64,000 nt of DNA from Streptomyces pinistramenti (GTDB lineage Bacteria > Actinomycetota > Actinomycetes > Streptomycetales > Streptomycetaceae), in NCBI RefSeq assembly GCF_020564935.1, contig NZ_JAJCXB010000001.1, positions 124,001-188,000 of the forward strand. The letters run 5' to 3'. The stretch's first letter is position 1. Each line of letters starts with the position of its first letter. The notes under the pieces are model-generated. The model ran no database searches. It had not been told where the DNA came from and worked only from the letters and a program-made list of their open reading frames with translations. Both the position numbers and the translations under genes were made by a program. Shown here piece after piece: positions 36,577 through 44,339 of the stretch.

Positions 36577-36888
36577 TCAGCACTGCGCGTTCTTGACGTA
36601 CAGCGCCCGAGGCGCGCGCACCGTCGTGTAGGACACGTCCTTCGTCACGCCCTTGGAGAGCCGCCCGCGCGGGTCGGCGTGATGCGGCACGACGATGACG
36701 TAGCAGGCCGGGCGGCGGGTGCACAGATTCGTCAGCCGCACCGCGCGCTGCTCGCCCTTGGTGAAGAACTTCCGCACCTTGACGCACTGTGCAGGCGGCC
36801 CGGCGGCCGCCGCCTGCGACGCCGTCGAAAGGGTCAGTGAAGCGCTGCATGCCACCACGGCCAACGCCGTGGCCAGGAACTTCCGCAT
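36577..36888 (-). CDS. Small secreted cysteine-containing protein
   Basis: A 103-residue precursor. The signal peptide (FLATALAVVACSASLTLSTA) ends near residue 28 at an Ala-X-Ala site. The basic mature part of about 75 residues has four cysteines (AQC, NLC, PAC, and the C-terminal AQC), suggesting two disulfides. An ATG 22 codons upstream is possible but GGGGAG fits this one. No family was recognised. It sits inside the steroid-type block, between the thiolase and ipdC-like genes, with no evident functional link. Confidence 0.7.
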   Translation of the reverse strand: MRKFLATALAVVACSASLTLSTASQAAAAGPPAQCVKVRKFFTKGEQRAVRLTNLCTRRPACYVIVVPHHADPRGRLSKGVTKDVSYTTVRAPRALYVKNAQC

Positions 36889-36984
36889 ATGTGGATCTCT
36901 CCCCCCAGTGGACAATTCCCCCTGCGAAGCCCGCAGCGGTCTTCGCACGTACATTCTCCATTCTCCACAGGTACCCGCCAGGAA

Positions 36985-38157
36985 TCAGCACCGCCCGTCG
37001 GACGTCCTCGGGAAAGCGGCCATACCCGCAGGTGGCACGGGCAGCCGCCGCAGCGTCGCACCCGCCTCCGCCATGATCCGCTCCACCAGTTCCGCGCACG
37101 ACGGCAGATCCCCGATCAGTCCGGCCACCTGCCCCGAGGCCATCACCCCCAGATCCGGCCGGCCCTCCACCATCGCCGCGCGGAGCATCATCGGCGTGTT
37201 CGCGGCCAGCAGCACCTGGCTCCAGCTCAGCCCCTTGCCGCGCCGCAGGGCCAGCCCGTCGCGCGCCAGCTGCGACCAGCGCAGCCCCGAGCGCTTGCGG
37301 AAGGCCGCCGCATGCCGCACGGCCCGCAGCAGCGCGGCCGTCCGCCCGGACCGTTCGAGGGCGGTGACCAGATCGGTGCGCAGCATCCGGTGCGGCAGCC
37401 CGTCCACCTTCGTCGTGACGGTGACGTCGCGGACCGACGCCGCCAGGTAGCGCGCCTTGACCGCGTCCGGCACGGTGCTGTCCGACGTCAGCAGAAACCG
37501 CGTCCCCATGGCCACCCCGCACGCACCGAGCGCCAGCGCGGCCACCAGGCCCCGGCCGTCGTGGAACCCGCCCGCGGCGATCACCGGAATGTCCACCGCG
37601 TCCACGACCTGCGGCAACAGCACCGTCGTCGCCACCTCGCCGGTGTGCCCGCCGCCCTCGCCGCCCTGGACCAGGACGGCGTCCGCGCCCCAGGCGGCGA
37701 CCTTCTCGGCATGCCGCCGCGCCCCGACGGAAGGGATCACCAGCACACCGGCGTCCTTGAGGCGGGCGATCAGTTCACGCGACGGCGCGAGCGCGAACGA
37801 CGCGACCCGCACCCCCTCCTCGATGATGATCCGCACCCGCTCCGCCGCGTCCCCGGCATCCGCCCGCAGATTCACCCCGAACGGCGCCCGGGTACGCGCG
37901 TGCACCTCGCGCACCGCGGCCCGCAGCTCCGGCACGGTCATCGTCGCCGACGCCAGGATCCCCAGCGCCCCGGCGTTCGCGGTCGCCGACACCAGCCGCG
38001 GCCCGGCCACCCAGCCCATACCGGTCTGGACGACGGGATGCCGCACCCCCACCAGATCGGTCAGGGCGGTACGCAGCACCGGCGGGCCATCGGCCGGGGA
38101 GGCACGCCGCACCGGCGGACCGCCTTCGTCCTCTTCCCGCTGCCGCCCGGCCGTCAC
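36985..38157 (-). CDS. ipdC: Nitronate monooxygenase-fold flavoprotein, IpdC-like
   Basis: FMN-dependent TIM-barrel protein of 390 residues. The N-terminal HPVVQTGMGWVAGPRLVSAT, GVNLRADAG, DAVLVQGGEGGGHTG (flavin phosphate loop) and PVIAAGGFHDGRGLVAALAL, GTRFLL are visible. IpdC (Rv3553) belongs to this family and works in degrading rings C/D. The ATG overlaps the stop of the ipdB-like gene as ATGA. The complete echA20-ipdA-ipdB-ipdC series, in the same order as mycobacteria, makes the assignment fairly firm. Confidence 0.8.
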   Translation of the reverse strand: MTAGRQREEDEGGPPVRRASPADGPPVLRTALTDLVGVRHPVVQTGMGWVAGPRLVSATANAGALGILASATMTVPELRAAVREVHARTRAPFGVNLRADAGDAAERVRIIIEEGVRVASFALAPSRELIARLKDAGVLVIPSVGARRHAEKVAAWGADAVLVQGGEGGGHTGEVATTVLLPQVVDAVDIPVIAAGGFHDGRGLVAALALGACGVAMGTRFLLTSDSTVPDAVKARYLAASVRDVTVTTKVDGLPHRMLRTDLVTALERSGRTAALLRAVRHAAAFRKRSGLRWSQLARDGLALRRGKGLSWSQVLLAANTPMMLRAAMVEGRPDLGVMASGQVAGLIGDLPSCAELVERIMAEAGATLRRLPVPPAGMAAFPRTSDGRC

Positions 38158-39011
38158 GTCCGCACCTCGCCCTCGCGCAGCCCGTGCGGGTCGATCACCT
38201 CACGGATCAGCCGCAGCTCACCGGCCGTCGGCTCCCGCGTCGCGGGCACGCCGGGCGGTACGGCCAGCGCGAAGCCGGTCGCCGCGCGGACCTGCTCGAC
38301 GGTCACGCCGGGGTGCAGGGAGCGCACCCGCATCGTCCGGCCGGGCGTGGCGAAGTCGAACACCCCCAGATCGCTGATGACTTCGGGTATCCGGTGGAAA
38401 CGGGCCGCGGCGGGCCCGGCCGCGGCCGCCCGGTCGTAGCCGACCCCGCAGACCATGTCGACCTGTTCCACGAAGGACCTGGGGGAGTGCCGCGGCACCC
38501 AGTAACTCGTCGGATTGTTCACGGTGTTGGCAGGGGCACCGCGAGCGCCGAGCAGCTGCCGGGCGGGCCGGGACCAGTCGCCGATGCAGGAGATGTTCTG
38601 GTTCCCGAAACGGTCGATCTGGCTCGCGCCCATCATGACGTGCCGGCGGCCCGTGGCCACCAGGGCGAGATGCCCGCGATAGGGCAGCCACCCCTCCGTC
38701 ACCTCCGCCCGCGCCCCGAGCGCCGGCACATCGCCGATCAGCAGCGCCTCCCCGTCCGTGAGCAGCAGATCGGGCGAGAAGGTCAGCCGCGCCAGCCGCG
38801 CCCCGATGGACGGTACGGTCCCCATCGGGCTGGCAAGGACCTCGCCGGCGTCCCGCCACGCCTCCGCGCAGGCCAGCACGCAGTACTCGGCACGGGTGGG
38901 CGCCCCGTCAGTCACGGCACGCGGCCCGGCGCGCCCGCCGGCGCCCTGCCGCTGCGGACCCGCGCCCGCCGGCTCCGCCGCGCCCGTCCGCGTCGCATCC
39001 GTCTCCGCCAT
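38154..39011 (-). CDS. ipdB: CoA-transferase-fold beta subunit, IpdB-like
   Basis: A 285-residue partner of the IpdA-like protein. AEYCVLACAEAWRDAGEVL, SPDLLLTDGEALLIGD, HVMMGASQIDRFGNQNISCI and VITDLG-like VISDLGVFDFATPGRTMRV mark a class I CoA-transferase beta subunit. A 35-residue Ala/Gly/Arg-rich N-terminus precedes the conserved part, so the true start may be later. In mycobacteria IpdAB is not a transferase but a hydrolase that opens a ring of the steroid remnant. It begins 2 bases after the ipdA stop. Confidence 0.8.
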   Translation of the reverse strand: MAETDATRTGAAEPAGAGPQRQGAGGRAGPRAVTDGAPTRAEYCVLACAEAWRDAGEVLASPMGTVPSIGARLARLTFSPDLLLTDGEALLIGDVPALGARAEVTEGWLPYRGHLALVATGRRHVMMGASQIDRFGNQNISCIGDWSRPARQLLGARGAPANTVNNPTSYWVPRHSPRSFVEQVDMVCGVGYDRAAAAGPAAARFHRIPEVISDLGVFDFATPGRTMRVRSLHPGVTVEQVRAATGFALAVPPGVPATREPTAGELRLIREVIDPHGLREGEVRT

Positions 39012-39013
39012 GG

Positions 39014-39898
39014 TCACGCCCCCTTCCGCTCGTGCTGCCCGGTGCGGCCGTGGAAGGCGGCGACCGCGTCCTGGTACTCCTGCTCGTCGCCGGAGAGGAA
39101 GCGCGCGGCGAACTCCGCCCACCGCGCCGGATCCGCCGCCGCCGTCGCGTACGCCTTCTGGAAGGTCTCGTCCCGGCCGTAGTCCGGCTCGCAGGCGGTG
39201 AAGTGCGCGCCGTTCGGGGCCTCCACCACGCCCTGCACGAACGGCCGCTTGACCAGCAGCGTCTGCGGCCCGCCCGCCGCCGTCAGCTCGGCACTGTCCA
39301 CGATCCGCTCGCAGGAGAGATACGCGGCGTCCGCCGCCTCGCAGAACAGGTCGTCGAAATACGGATCGGGCCCCAGGTACTGCCCGTTGCCCCTGGCGTC
39401 CGCGCGGTGCAGATGCACCAGTGCCGCATCGAGCCGCAGCGCGGGCGCGGCCACCAGCTCCTCGCCGTCCGGATACGGCGAAGTGACCGTACGGAGGCCG
39501 GGGTTGACGCGCAGCAGGTCCGAGCCGAGCCCGGCCCGCACCGGCAGGAAGGGCAACCGCTGACCGGCCGCGGTCAGCCCCCACATGAACATCGCCTCGT
39601 CCAGTTCCGTGAAGTCGATGCTGCCGTTCTGGCGCGCGGCACGGAAATGCGGCTCCAGGGGGATCGAGTCGAGCGTCGCGAACGGGGCGATGACGCGCCG
39701 CAGTTTGCCGGCGGCCGCGAGCAGACCGACATCGGGCCCGCCGTACGAGACCAGCGTCAGCTCCCGCAGCTCGGACCGCAGCACCGCACGGACCAGTGCC
39801 ATCGGCTTCCGCCGCGACCCCCAGCCGCCGATCCCGATCGTCATGCCGCTGGCCAGCCGCCCGACGGCCGCATCGGCGCTCATGGTCTTGTCGCTCAA
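39014..39898 (-). CDS. ipdA: CoA-transferase-fold alpha subunit, IpdA-like
   Basis: A 294-residue alpha subunit. The family motif GMTIGIGGWGSRRKPMALVR is followed by SYGGPDVGLLAAAGKL, the region NGSIDFTELDEAMFMWGL, PYPDGEELVAAPALRLDAAL and ADARGNGQYLGPDPYFDDL. The start is TTG: it overlaps the echA20 stop as TTGA and has AAGGAG 5 bases upstream, better than the ATG five codons later. Length is close to mycobacterial IpdA (about 292). With IpdB it should hydrolyse a cyclic beta-keto type CoA thioester from steroid rings. Confidence 0.8.
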   Translation of the reverse strand: MSDKTMSADAAVGRLASGMTIGIGGWGSRRKPMALVRAVLRSELRELTLVSYGGPDVGLLAAAGKLRRVIAPFATLDSIPLEPHFRAARQNGSIDFTELDEAMFMWGLTAAGQRLPFLPVRAGLGSDLLRVNPGLRTVTSPYPDGEELVAAPALRLDAALVHLHRADARGNGQYLGPDPYFDDLFCEAADAAYLSCERIVDSAELTAAGGPQTLLVKRPFVQGVVEAPNGAHFTACEPDYGRDETFQKAYATAAADPARWAEFAARFLSGDEQEYQDAVAAFHGRTGQHERKGA

Positions 39899-40797
39899 CG
39901 GGGCTCCTTCGGTGGGGTGGACGGGGGGACGGCTGGTGGGACGGGTGGGGGACGCGTTTCGGTAGGCGCGGTGTTCTCGGGGGCTTTGGTGCCTGCGTGG
40001 GGGCCGGGACCGGGGTCGGCCCCCACGGGGCCCGGGTCTCCGCGCCTGCCCATGAACGCGTCGCGATGCCGGTCGGCGATCCCGCTGAGGTTCGCCTCGA
40101 AGGTGAAGCCCTGCTCGAAGCGGTAGCTGCGGCGCACATCGACCGGATCGATACCGTTGATGGCGGCCTTCGCCAGCCGGATCAGGGAGCCGTCCTTCGC
40201 CGCGATCTCCCCGGCGAGCGCCAGCGCCGCGTCCCGCACCTGCGCACGCGGCACCACGTCCCACACCGAGCCGTGCCGCCGCAGCTCCTGGGAGGTGACG
40301 GTGCGTGAGGTGTAGTAGAGCGTGCGCATCAGGTGCGGCGGCACGAGCCGGGCGAGATGGGTGGCGGCTCCCAGCGCGCCACGGTCCAGCTCCGGCAGCC
40401 CGAACGTCGCGTCGTCGCTCGCCACGATCGCGTCCGCGTTGCCCACCAGGCCGATCCCGCCGCCCAGGCAGTACCCCGCCACCGCGGCGACCACCGGCAC
40501 CTCGCAGTCATAGACCGCGGCGAACGCTTCGTAGCAGCCCCGGTTGGCACCGATCAGCGCGGCATGTCCCTCGGTCCGCTGCATCTCCTTGATGTCGACA
40601 CCGGCATTGAACCCCCGCCCCGCCGCGGCGAGCACCACACACCGGATGCCCGGATCCCGGCCGGCGTCCCGAACCGCATCGGCCAGGTCGTACCAGCCCT
40701 GTACGGGAAGGGCGTTGACCGGCGGGAAGTCCACCGTGACCAGTGCGATACCGCGGCCGCCCGGCGGAGCGCCGGGGCGGGAGGTGGAGACACCCAT
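39895..40797 (-). CDS. echA20: Enoyl-CoA hydratase-family protein, EchA20-like, with proline-rich tail
   Basis: Crotonase-fold protein of 300 residues. CVVLAAAGRGFNAGVDIKEM forms one side of the oxyanion hole and VAAVAGYCLGGGIGLVGNAD the other. FGLPELDRGALGAATHLARL follows. EchA20 in mycobacteria is a ring-opening hydrolase acting just before IpdAB. Residues after about 255 form a Pro/Thr/Gly-rich tail absent from a normal ~250-residue crotonase. It leads the echA20-ipdA-ipdB-ipdC operon behind operator B. No ribosome-binding site precedes the ATG, suggesting a short or absent leader. Confidence 0.78.
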   Translation of the reverse strand: MGVSTSRPGAPPGGRGIALVTVDFPPVNALPVQGWYDLADAVRDAGRDPGIRCVVLAAAGRGFNAGVDIKEMQRTEGHAALIGANRGCYEAFAAVYDCEVPVVAAVAGYCLGGGIGLVGNADAIVASDDATFGLPELDRGALGAATHLARLVPPHLMRTLYYTSRTVTSQELRRHGSVWDVVPRAQVRDAALALAGEIAAKDGSLIRLAKAAINGIDPVDVRRSYRFEQGFTFEANLSGIADRHRDAFMGRRGDPGPVGADPGPGPHAGTKAPENTAPTETRPPPVPPAVPPSTPPKEPR

Positions 40798-40818
40798 CAG
40801 CAGATCAGCTACCTTTCC

Positions 40819-40832
40819 ACCAAACGTTTGTT
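40819..40832. promoter_or_regulatory. KstR2-like operator B
   Basis: ACCAAACGTTTGTT lies in the 89-bp region between the divergent echA20-like and SDR genes. Its reverse complement, AACAAACGTTTGGT, matches operator A at 12 of 14 positions and both are preceded by CCT. The A+T-rich TTAGGT beside it could be a -10 for the rightward gene. Confidence 0.72.
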
Positions 40833-40886
40833 AGGTGCTGTTGAATGAGAAGGTAGCAGCGCGACGCGCGCTGCGGGAGGTGGCGC

Positions 40887-41678
40887 ATGGCGCTCAGCAT
40901 CGATCTGACGGGCCGCGTTGCGGTCGTCACGGGCGGCACACGCGGGGTCGGCGCGGGCATCAGCACGGCACTGCTGGCCGCGGGCGCCCAGGTCGTCACC
41001 TGCGCCCGCAGGCCACCCGACCGGCCTCTGGAGGCGGACGGACGCACCGCGCTCTTCCGTCAACTCGACCTGCGCGACCCCGAAGCGGTCACCGCCTTCT
41101 TCCGCCGCGTCCGACGCGAACACGGCCGCCTGGACATCCTCGTCAACAACGCCGGCGGCACGCCGTACCGCCTCCTCGCCGACTCCAGCCCCCAACAAGC
41201 CGCACGCGTAGTGGAGTTGAACCTCGTCGCGCCTCTGACGGCCTCCCTCGCCGCCTACGAGGTGATGGCCGCCCAGCCGTCCGGCGGCTCGATCATCATG
41301 ATCGGAAGCGTCAGCGCCACCCGCCCCTCGCCCGGCACCGCCGCCTACGGCGCCGCCAAGGCCGGCCTCGACAGCCTCGCCCGCTCCATGGCCGTCGAAT
41401 GGGCCCCGAAGATCCGCGTCAACACCCTCACCCTCGGCATGGTCCACACCGAACTGACCTCCCTCCACTACGGAGACGAGTCCGGCGTCGCCGCCGTCGG
41501 CCGCACCGTCCCTCTCGGACGGCTCGCCACCCCGTCCGAGGCCGGCGAGGCATGCGCCTTTCTCGCCTCCGACCTCTCGTCCTACGTCAGTGGCGCCGCC
41601 CTGCTCCTCCACGGTGGCGGCGAACGCCCCGCCTTCCTGGCAGCCGCCCACCCGGCCCCGAACCCGCCGACGCACTGA
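40887..41678 (+). CDS. Short-chain dehydrogenase, Rv3549c-like
   Basis: A 263-residue SDR. VAVVTGGTRGVGAGISTALL binds the nucleotide, LDILVNNAGG is present, and the catalytic residues lie in IIMIGSVSATRPSPGTAAYG and AAKAGLDSLARSMAVEW. The C-terminal region LGRLATPSEAGEACAFLASD is typical. It stands where mycobacteria have Rv3549c, next to echA20 and in divergent orientation, and has operator B in its promoter. A strong GGGAGG precedes the start. Role in steroid-ring degradation is inferred; substrate unknown. Confidence 0.82.
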   Translation: MALSIDLTGRVAVVTGGTRGVGAGISTALLAAGAQVVTCARRPPDRPLEADGRTALFRQLDLRDPEAVTAFFRRVRREHGRLDILVNNAGGTPYRLLADSSPQQAARVVELNLVAPLTASLAAYEVMAAQPSGGSIIMIGSVSATRPSPGTAAYGAAKAGLDSLARSMAVEWAPKIRVNTLTLGMVHTELTSLHYGDESGVAAVGRTVPLGRLATPSEAGEACAFLASDLSSYVSGAALLLHGGGERPAFLAAAHPAPNPPTH

Positions 41679-41768
41679 ACGCCCGCCTGCGAGCAGGTCA
41701 CTCCTGCCCCCCTCGAACCTCGCCCACCTCACTCCCTGCCACTCCAACTCCCCTCAAGGAGAGCCGAG

Positions 41769-42722
41769 ATGCCTGATGTGCCCGAGAAGTCCGGAATCTG
41801 TGAAGGTCGCGTCGTCATCGTCACGGGTGCGGGACGCGGCCTCGGCCGTGCACATGCCCGCGCTTTCGCCGCGGAGGGCGCCCGCGTCGTCGTCAACGAC
41901 CTCGGCGTCGGTCTCGACGGCGCTGGCGACGCCCTCGATCACGGCAGCCCCACCTCCGGCAGCCCCGCCGAGGAAGTGGCCGCGGACATCCGCGCGGCGG
42001 GCGGCGAAGCCGTCGCGCACGGCGGGGACATCGCGACCAGCGCGGGAGCCGCCTCACTCGTCGCCACCGCCCTGGACACATACGGCCGCCTGGACACCCT
42101 CGTCAACAACGCGGGATTCCTGCGCGACCGGATGCTGGTCAACCTGGACGAGGACGCATGGGACGCGGTGCTGCGTGTCCACCTCAAGGGCCACTTCCTT
42201 CCCCTGAAACACGCAGCGGCACACTGGCGTGCCGAGGCCAAGCACGGCCGGATGCCGCAGGCCCGGGTCATCAACACCACCTCCGGTGCCGGACTTTCGG
42301 GAAGCGTCGGACAGGGCAACTACTCGGCGGCCAAGGCCGGCATCCTCGGCCTGACTCTGGTCTCCGCCGCAGAACTGGGCCGCTACGGCGTCCAGGTCAA
42401 TGCCATCGCACCCGCCGCCCGCACCCGTATGACGGAGCAGACCTTCGCCGACACCATGGCCGCCCCATCCGACGGGGCCTTCGACGCCATGGCCCCGGAG
42501 AACGTTTCCCCCCTGGTGGTCTGGCTGGGCTCGGCCGCATCGGAAGGCGTGACGGGCCGGGTCTTCGCGGCGGAAGCCGGCCGCATCACCGTCATGGAGG
42601 GGTGGCGCCCAGGCCCGGCCACCGACAAGTCCGCCCGCTGGACGCCATCCGAGGCCGGCGAGACCGCCCGCCAACTCCTCGCCGCCTCTGAACCGCCGCA
42701 GCCTGTCTACGGAGCGCGGTAG
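41769..42722 (+). CDS. Short-chain dehydrogenase, Rv3548c-like
   Basis: A longer SDR of 317 residues, of the MFE2-type dehydrogenase group. RVVIVTGAGRGLGRAHARAF and VVNDLGVGLDG form the cofactor site, LDTLVNNAGFLRDRMLVNLD is diagnostic of this subgroup, and the active site is in NTTSGAGLSGSVGQGNYSAA followed by KAGILGLTLVSAAEL. AGGAGAG lies 8 bases before the ATG. It follows the Rv3549c-like gene by 90 bases and completes the two-SDR arrangement seen in mycobacteria. A 3-hydroxyacyl-CoA-type substrate is plausible. Confidence 0.82.
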   Translation: MPDVPEKSGICEGRVVIVTGAGRGLGRAHARAFAAEGARVVVNDLGVGLDGAGDALDHGSPTSGSPAEEVAADIRAAGGEAVAHGGDIATSAGAASLVATALDTYGRLDTLVNNAGFLRDRMLVNLDEDAWDAVLRVHLKGHFLPLKHAAAHWRAEAKHGRMPQARVINTTSGAGLSGSVGQGNYSAAKAGILGLTLVSAAELGRYGVQVNAIAPAARTRMTEQTFADTMAAPSDGAFDAMAPENVSPLVVWLGSAASEGVTGRVFAAEAGRITVMEGWRPGPATDKSARWTPSEAGETARQLLAASEPPQPVYGAR

Positions 42723-42829
42723 TGATGGCGGGGAGGGGAGCGGGCGGTGGGGTGGCGTCCGGGGAGGGCGGGGGTATGGAGACGCTGGACGAGTAGGCGG
42801 AGACGACAGAGACAGGACCTGGTGAACCC

Positions 42830-43255
42830 ATGCGCACCCTCATCCGCACCACCGTGCTGCCCGCGGCCCCCGACACGGTCTGGCACACGATAGGCCGCTT
42901 CGACGGCCTCCCCGACTGGCATCCGCACGTCCCCCCTCTGGTCATCGAAAACGGAGCCGACCCCGAAACCCCCGGCGCCGTGAGGGCGTTCATGCTCAAT
43001 GGCACAGTCGTCGCCCGCGAGCGCCTGCTCGCCCTGGATCACGTCGCCCGCGTGTACCGCTACACCGTGCTCGATCCCTTCCTCCCGATTTCCGACTACG
43101 AAGCAACCCTCACGGCCCTGCCGCACGCCATCGGAACCGAGGTCCGCTGGACCGCCACCTATCGCAGCGACGACGAGGCCGTATCCCAGGTCGAGGAACT
43201 CTTCGGGGACGCGGTCTACGCCACCGGCCTGACGTCCCTACGAGCACGCTTCTGA
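42830..43255 (+). CDS. SRPBCC-family (START-like) protein
   Basis: A 141-residue helix-grip protein with one hydrophobic ligand pocket. The pattern is VLPAAPDTVWHTIGRFDGLP, DWHPHVPPLVIENGADPE, VARVYRYTVLDPFLPISDYE and VRWTATYRSDDEAVSQVEEL, ending ALTSLRARF-like (TSLRARF). It probably binds a hydrophobic ligand or acts as a cyclase/dehydratase relative. It follows the steroid-type block on the same strand after 107 bases without an operator, so membership is uncertain. Confidence 0.78.
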   Translation: MRTLIRTTVLPAAPDTVWHTIGRFDGLPDWHPHVPPLVIENGADPETPGAVRAFMLNGTVVARERLLALDHVARVYRYTVLDPFLPISDYEATLTALPHAIGTEVRWTATYRSDDEAVSQVEELFGDAVYATGLTSLRARF

Positions 43256-43496
43256 ACGGCGGCACAATCCCGGGCCGCCCCAGCGGTCGTGTTCCGACAG
43301 GCATGCCCCGACAGTGGCGACCGGCAGTCAAGGGCGCCGACGGGGCACGTCCTCGTCAGCGGTCCCAGTGTGGTGATCCAGGCGCGGCGGCCCGAGCACG
43401 GTGGCCAAAGCGCAGGTGCGAGTGTGGGTGCGCGCTCTCCTCTCGTGTGGGTGGCCGGGGGTGGCCGGGGGCCGAGGTGTCCGATGGGTGGCGGGG

Positions 43497-44300
43497 TCAG
43501 ACCGTGACACCAGGGCGGGCCGCTACCACCCGCAGGCCGCGGTCGGTGAACTCGCGGCGAGTGGCTTCCGTCGCGCCGCTGTCCGTGATCAGGGTGTCGA
43601 ACACGTCCGCACCGCCGATCCGGGCGAAGCAGCGCTCACCGATCTTCGATGAGTCCACGACGATCACCGCACGCCGCGCCCGCTCCGCCATGAGGCGATT
43701 GACCCTGGCCTCGGCCTCGTCGTGCACCGTGGCACCCATGATCGGGTCCATGCCGTTGGCGCCGATGAAGGCGATGTCGACGGAGATCTGCTGGAGCACC
43801 AACTCGCTGAACGGGCCGACCAGTTCGAAGGATCGCGAGTGCGCCACCCCGCCGGTGAGCACGATCTTGATCTGCGGCCGCACGGCCAGCTCATTCGCGA
43901 TGTTGAGGGAGTTGGTGACGATCGTCAGATGCGGCTGGGGGCCCGCCTCCGCGAATTCGGGACGCGTGGCCAGCACCCGCGCGATGGCCGTGGTGGTGGT
44001 GCCACCGCTGAGCCCGACCACATCGCCACGCTCGACCAGCTTCGCCGCTGCCTGCGCCACTGCCTCCTTCTCCTCGGACCGGTGCGCGTGCTTGTACCGG
44101 ATCGGCAGGTCGTACGCCACCGAGCTGAGCACCGCCCCGCCCCGGGTGCGGGTCAGCAGTTGCTGCTCGGCGAGGGCGTCCATGTCGCGCCGCATCGTGG
44201 CGGCCGAGACCTCCAGCGCGGTTGCCGCCTCCTCGACCTCCACCCGGCCTCTTTCGCCGAGCAGCTCGAGCAGTGCGTTCATCCGTTCATGGCGCTTCAT
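43497..44300 (-). CDS. DeoR-family transcriptional regulator
   Basis: A 267-residue sugar-phosphate-responsive repressor. The N-terminal helix-turn-helix is RHERMNALLELLGERGRVEV and LEVSAATMRRDMDALAEQQL. The C-terminal domain has VVGLSGGTTTTAIARVLA, FIGANGMDPIMGATVHDEAE and VIVVDSSKIGERCFARIGGA. It lies downstream of the aldolase and SIS genes on the same strand, so it probably represses its own cluster in response to a sugar phosphate made there. Upstream of its stop, 43256-43496 holds no gene. Confidence 0.9.
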   Translation of the reverse strand: MKRHERMNALLELLGERGRVEVEEAATALEVSAATMRRDMDALAEQQLLTRTRGGAVLSSVAYDLPIRYKHAHRSEEKEAVAQAAAKLVERGDVVGLSGGTTTTAIARVLATRPEFAEAGPQPHLTIVTNSLNIANELAVRPQIKIVLTGGVAHSRSFELVGPFSELVLQQISVDIAFIGANGMDPIMGATVHDEAEARVNRLMAERARRAVIVVDSSKIGERCFARIGGADVFDTLITDSGATEATRREFTDRGLRVVAARPGVTV

Positions 44301-44339
44301 GCGGCGAGCCTAGCCGGGCCGTGACGGGGGCTCCTCCTC

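Noticed and set aside
43256..43496. Possible gene or RNA between SRPBCC and deoR
   Set aside because: Only G/T-rich runs and no stable hairpin or family-like frame were seen.
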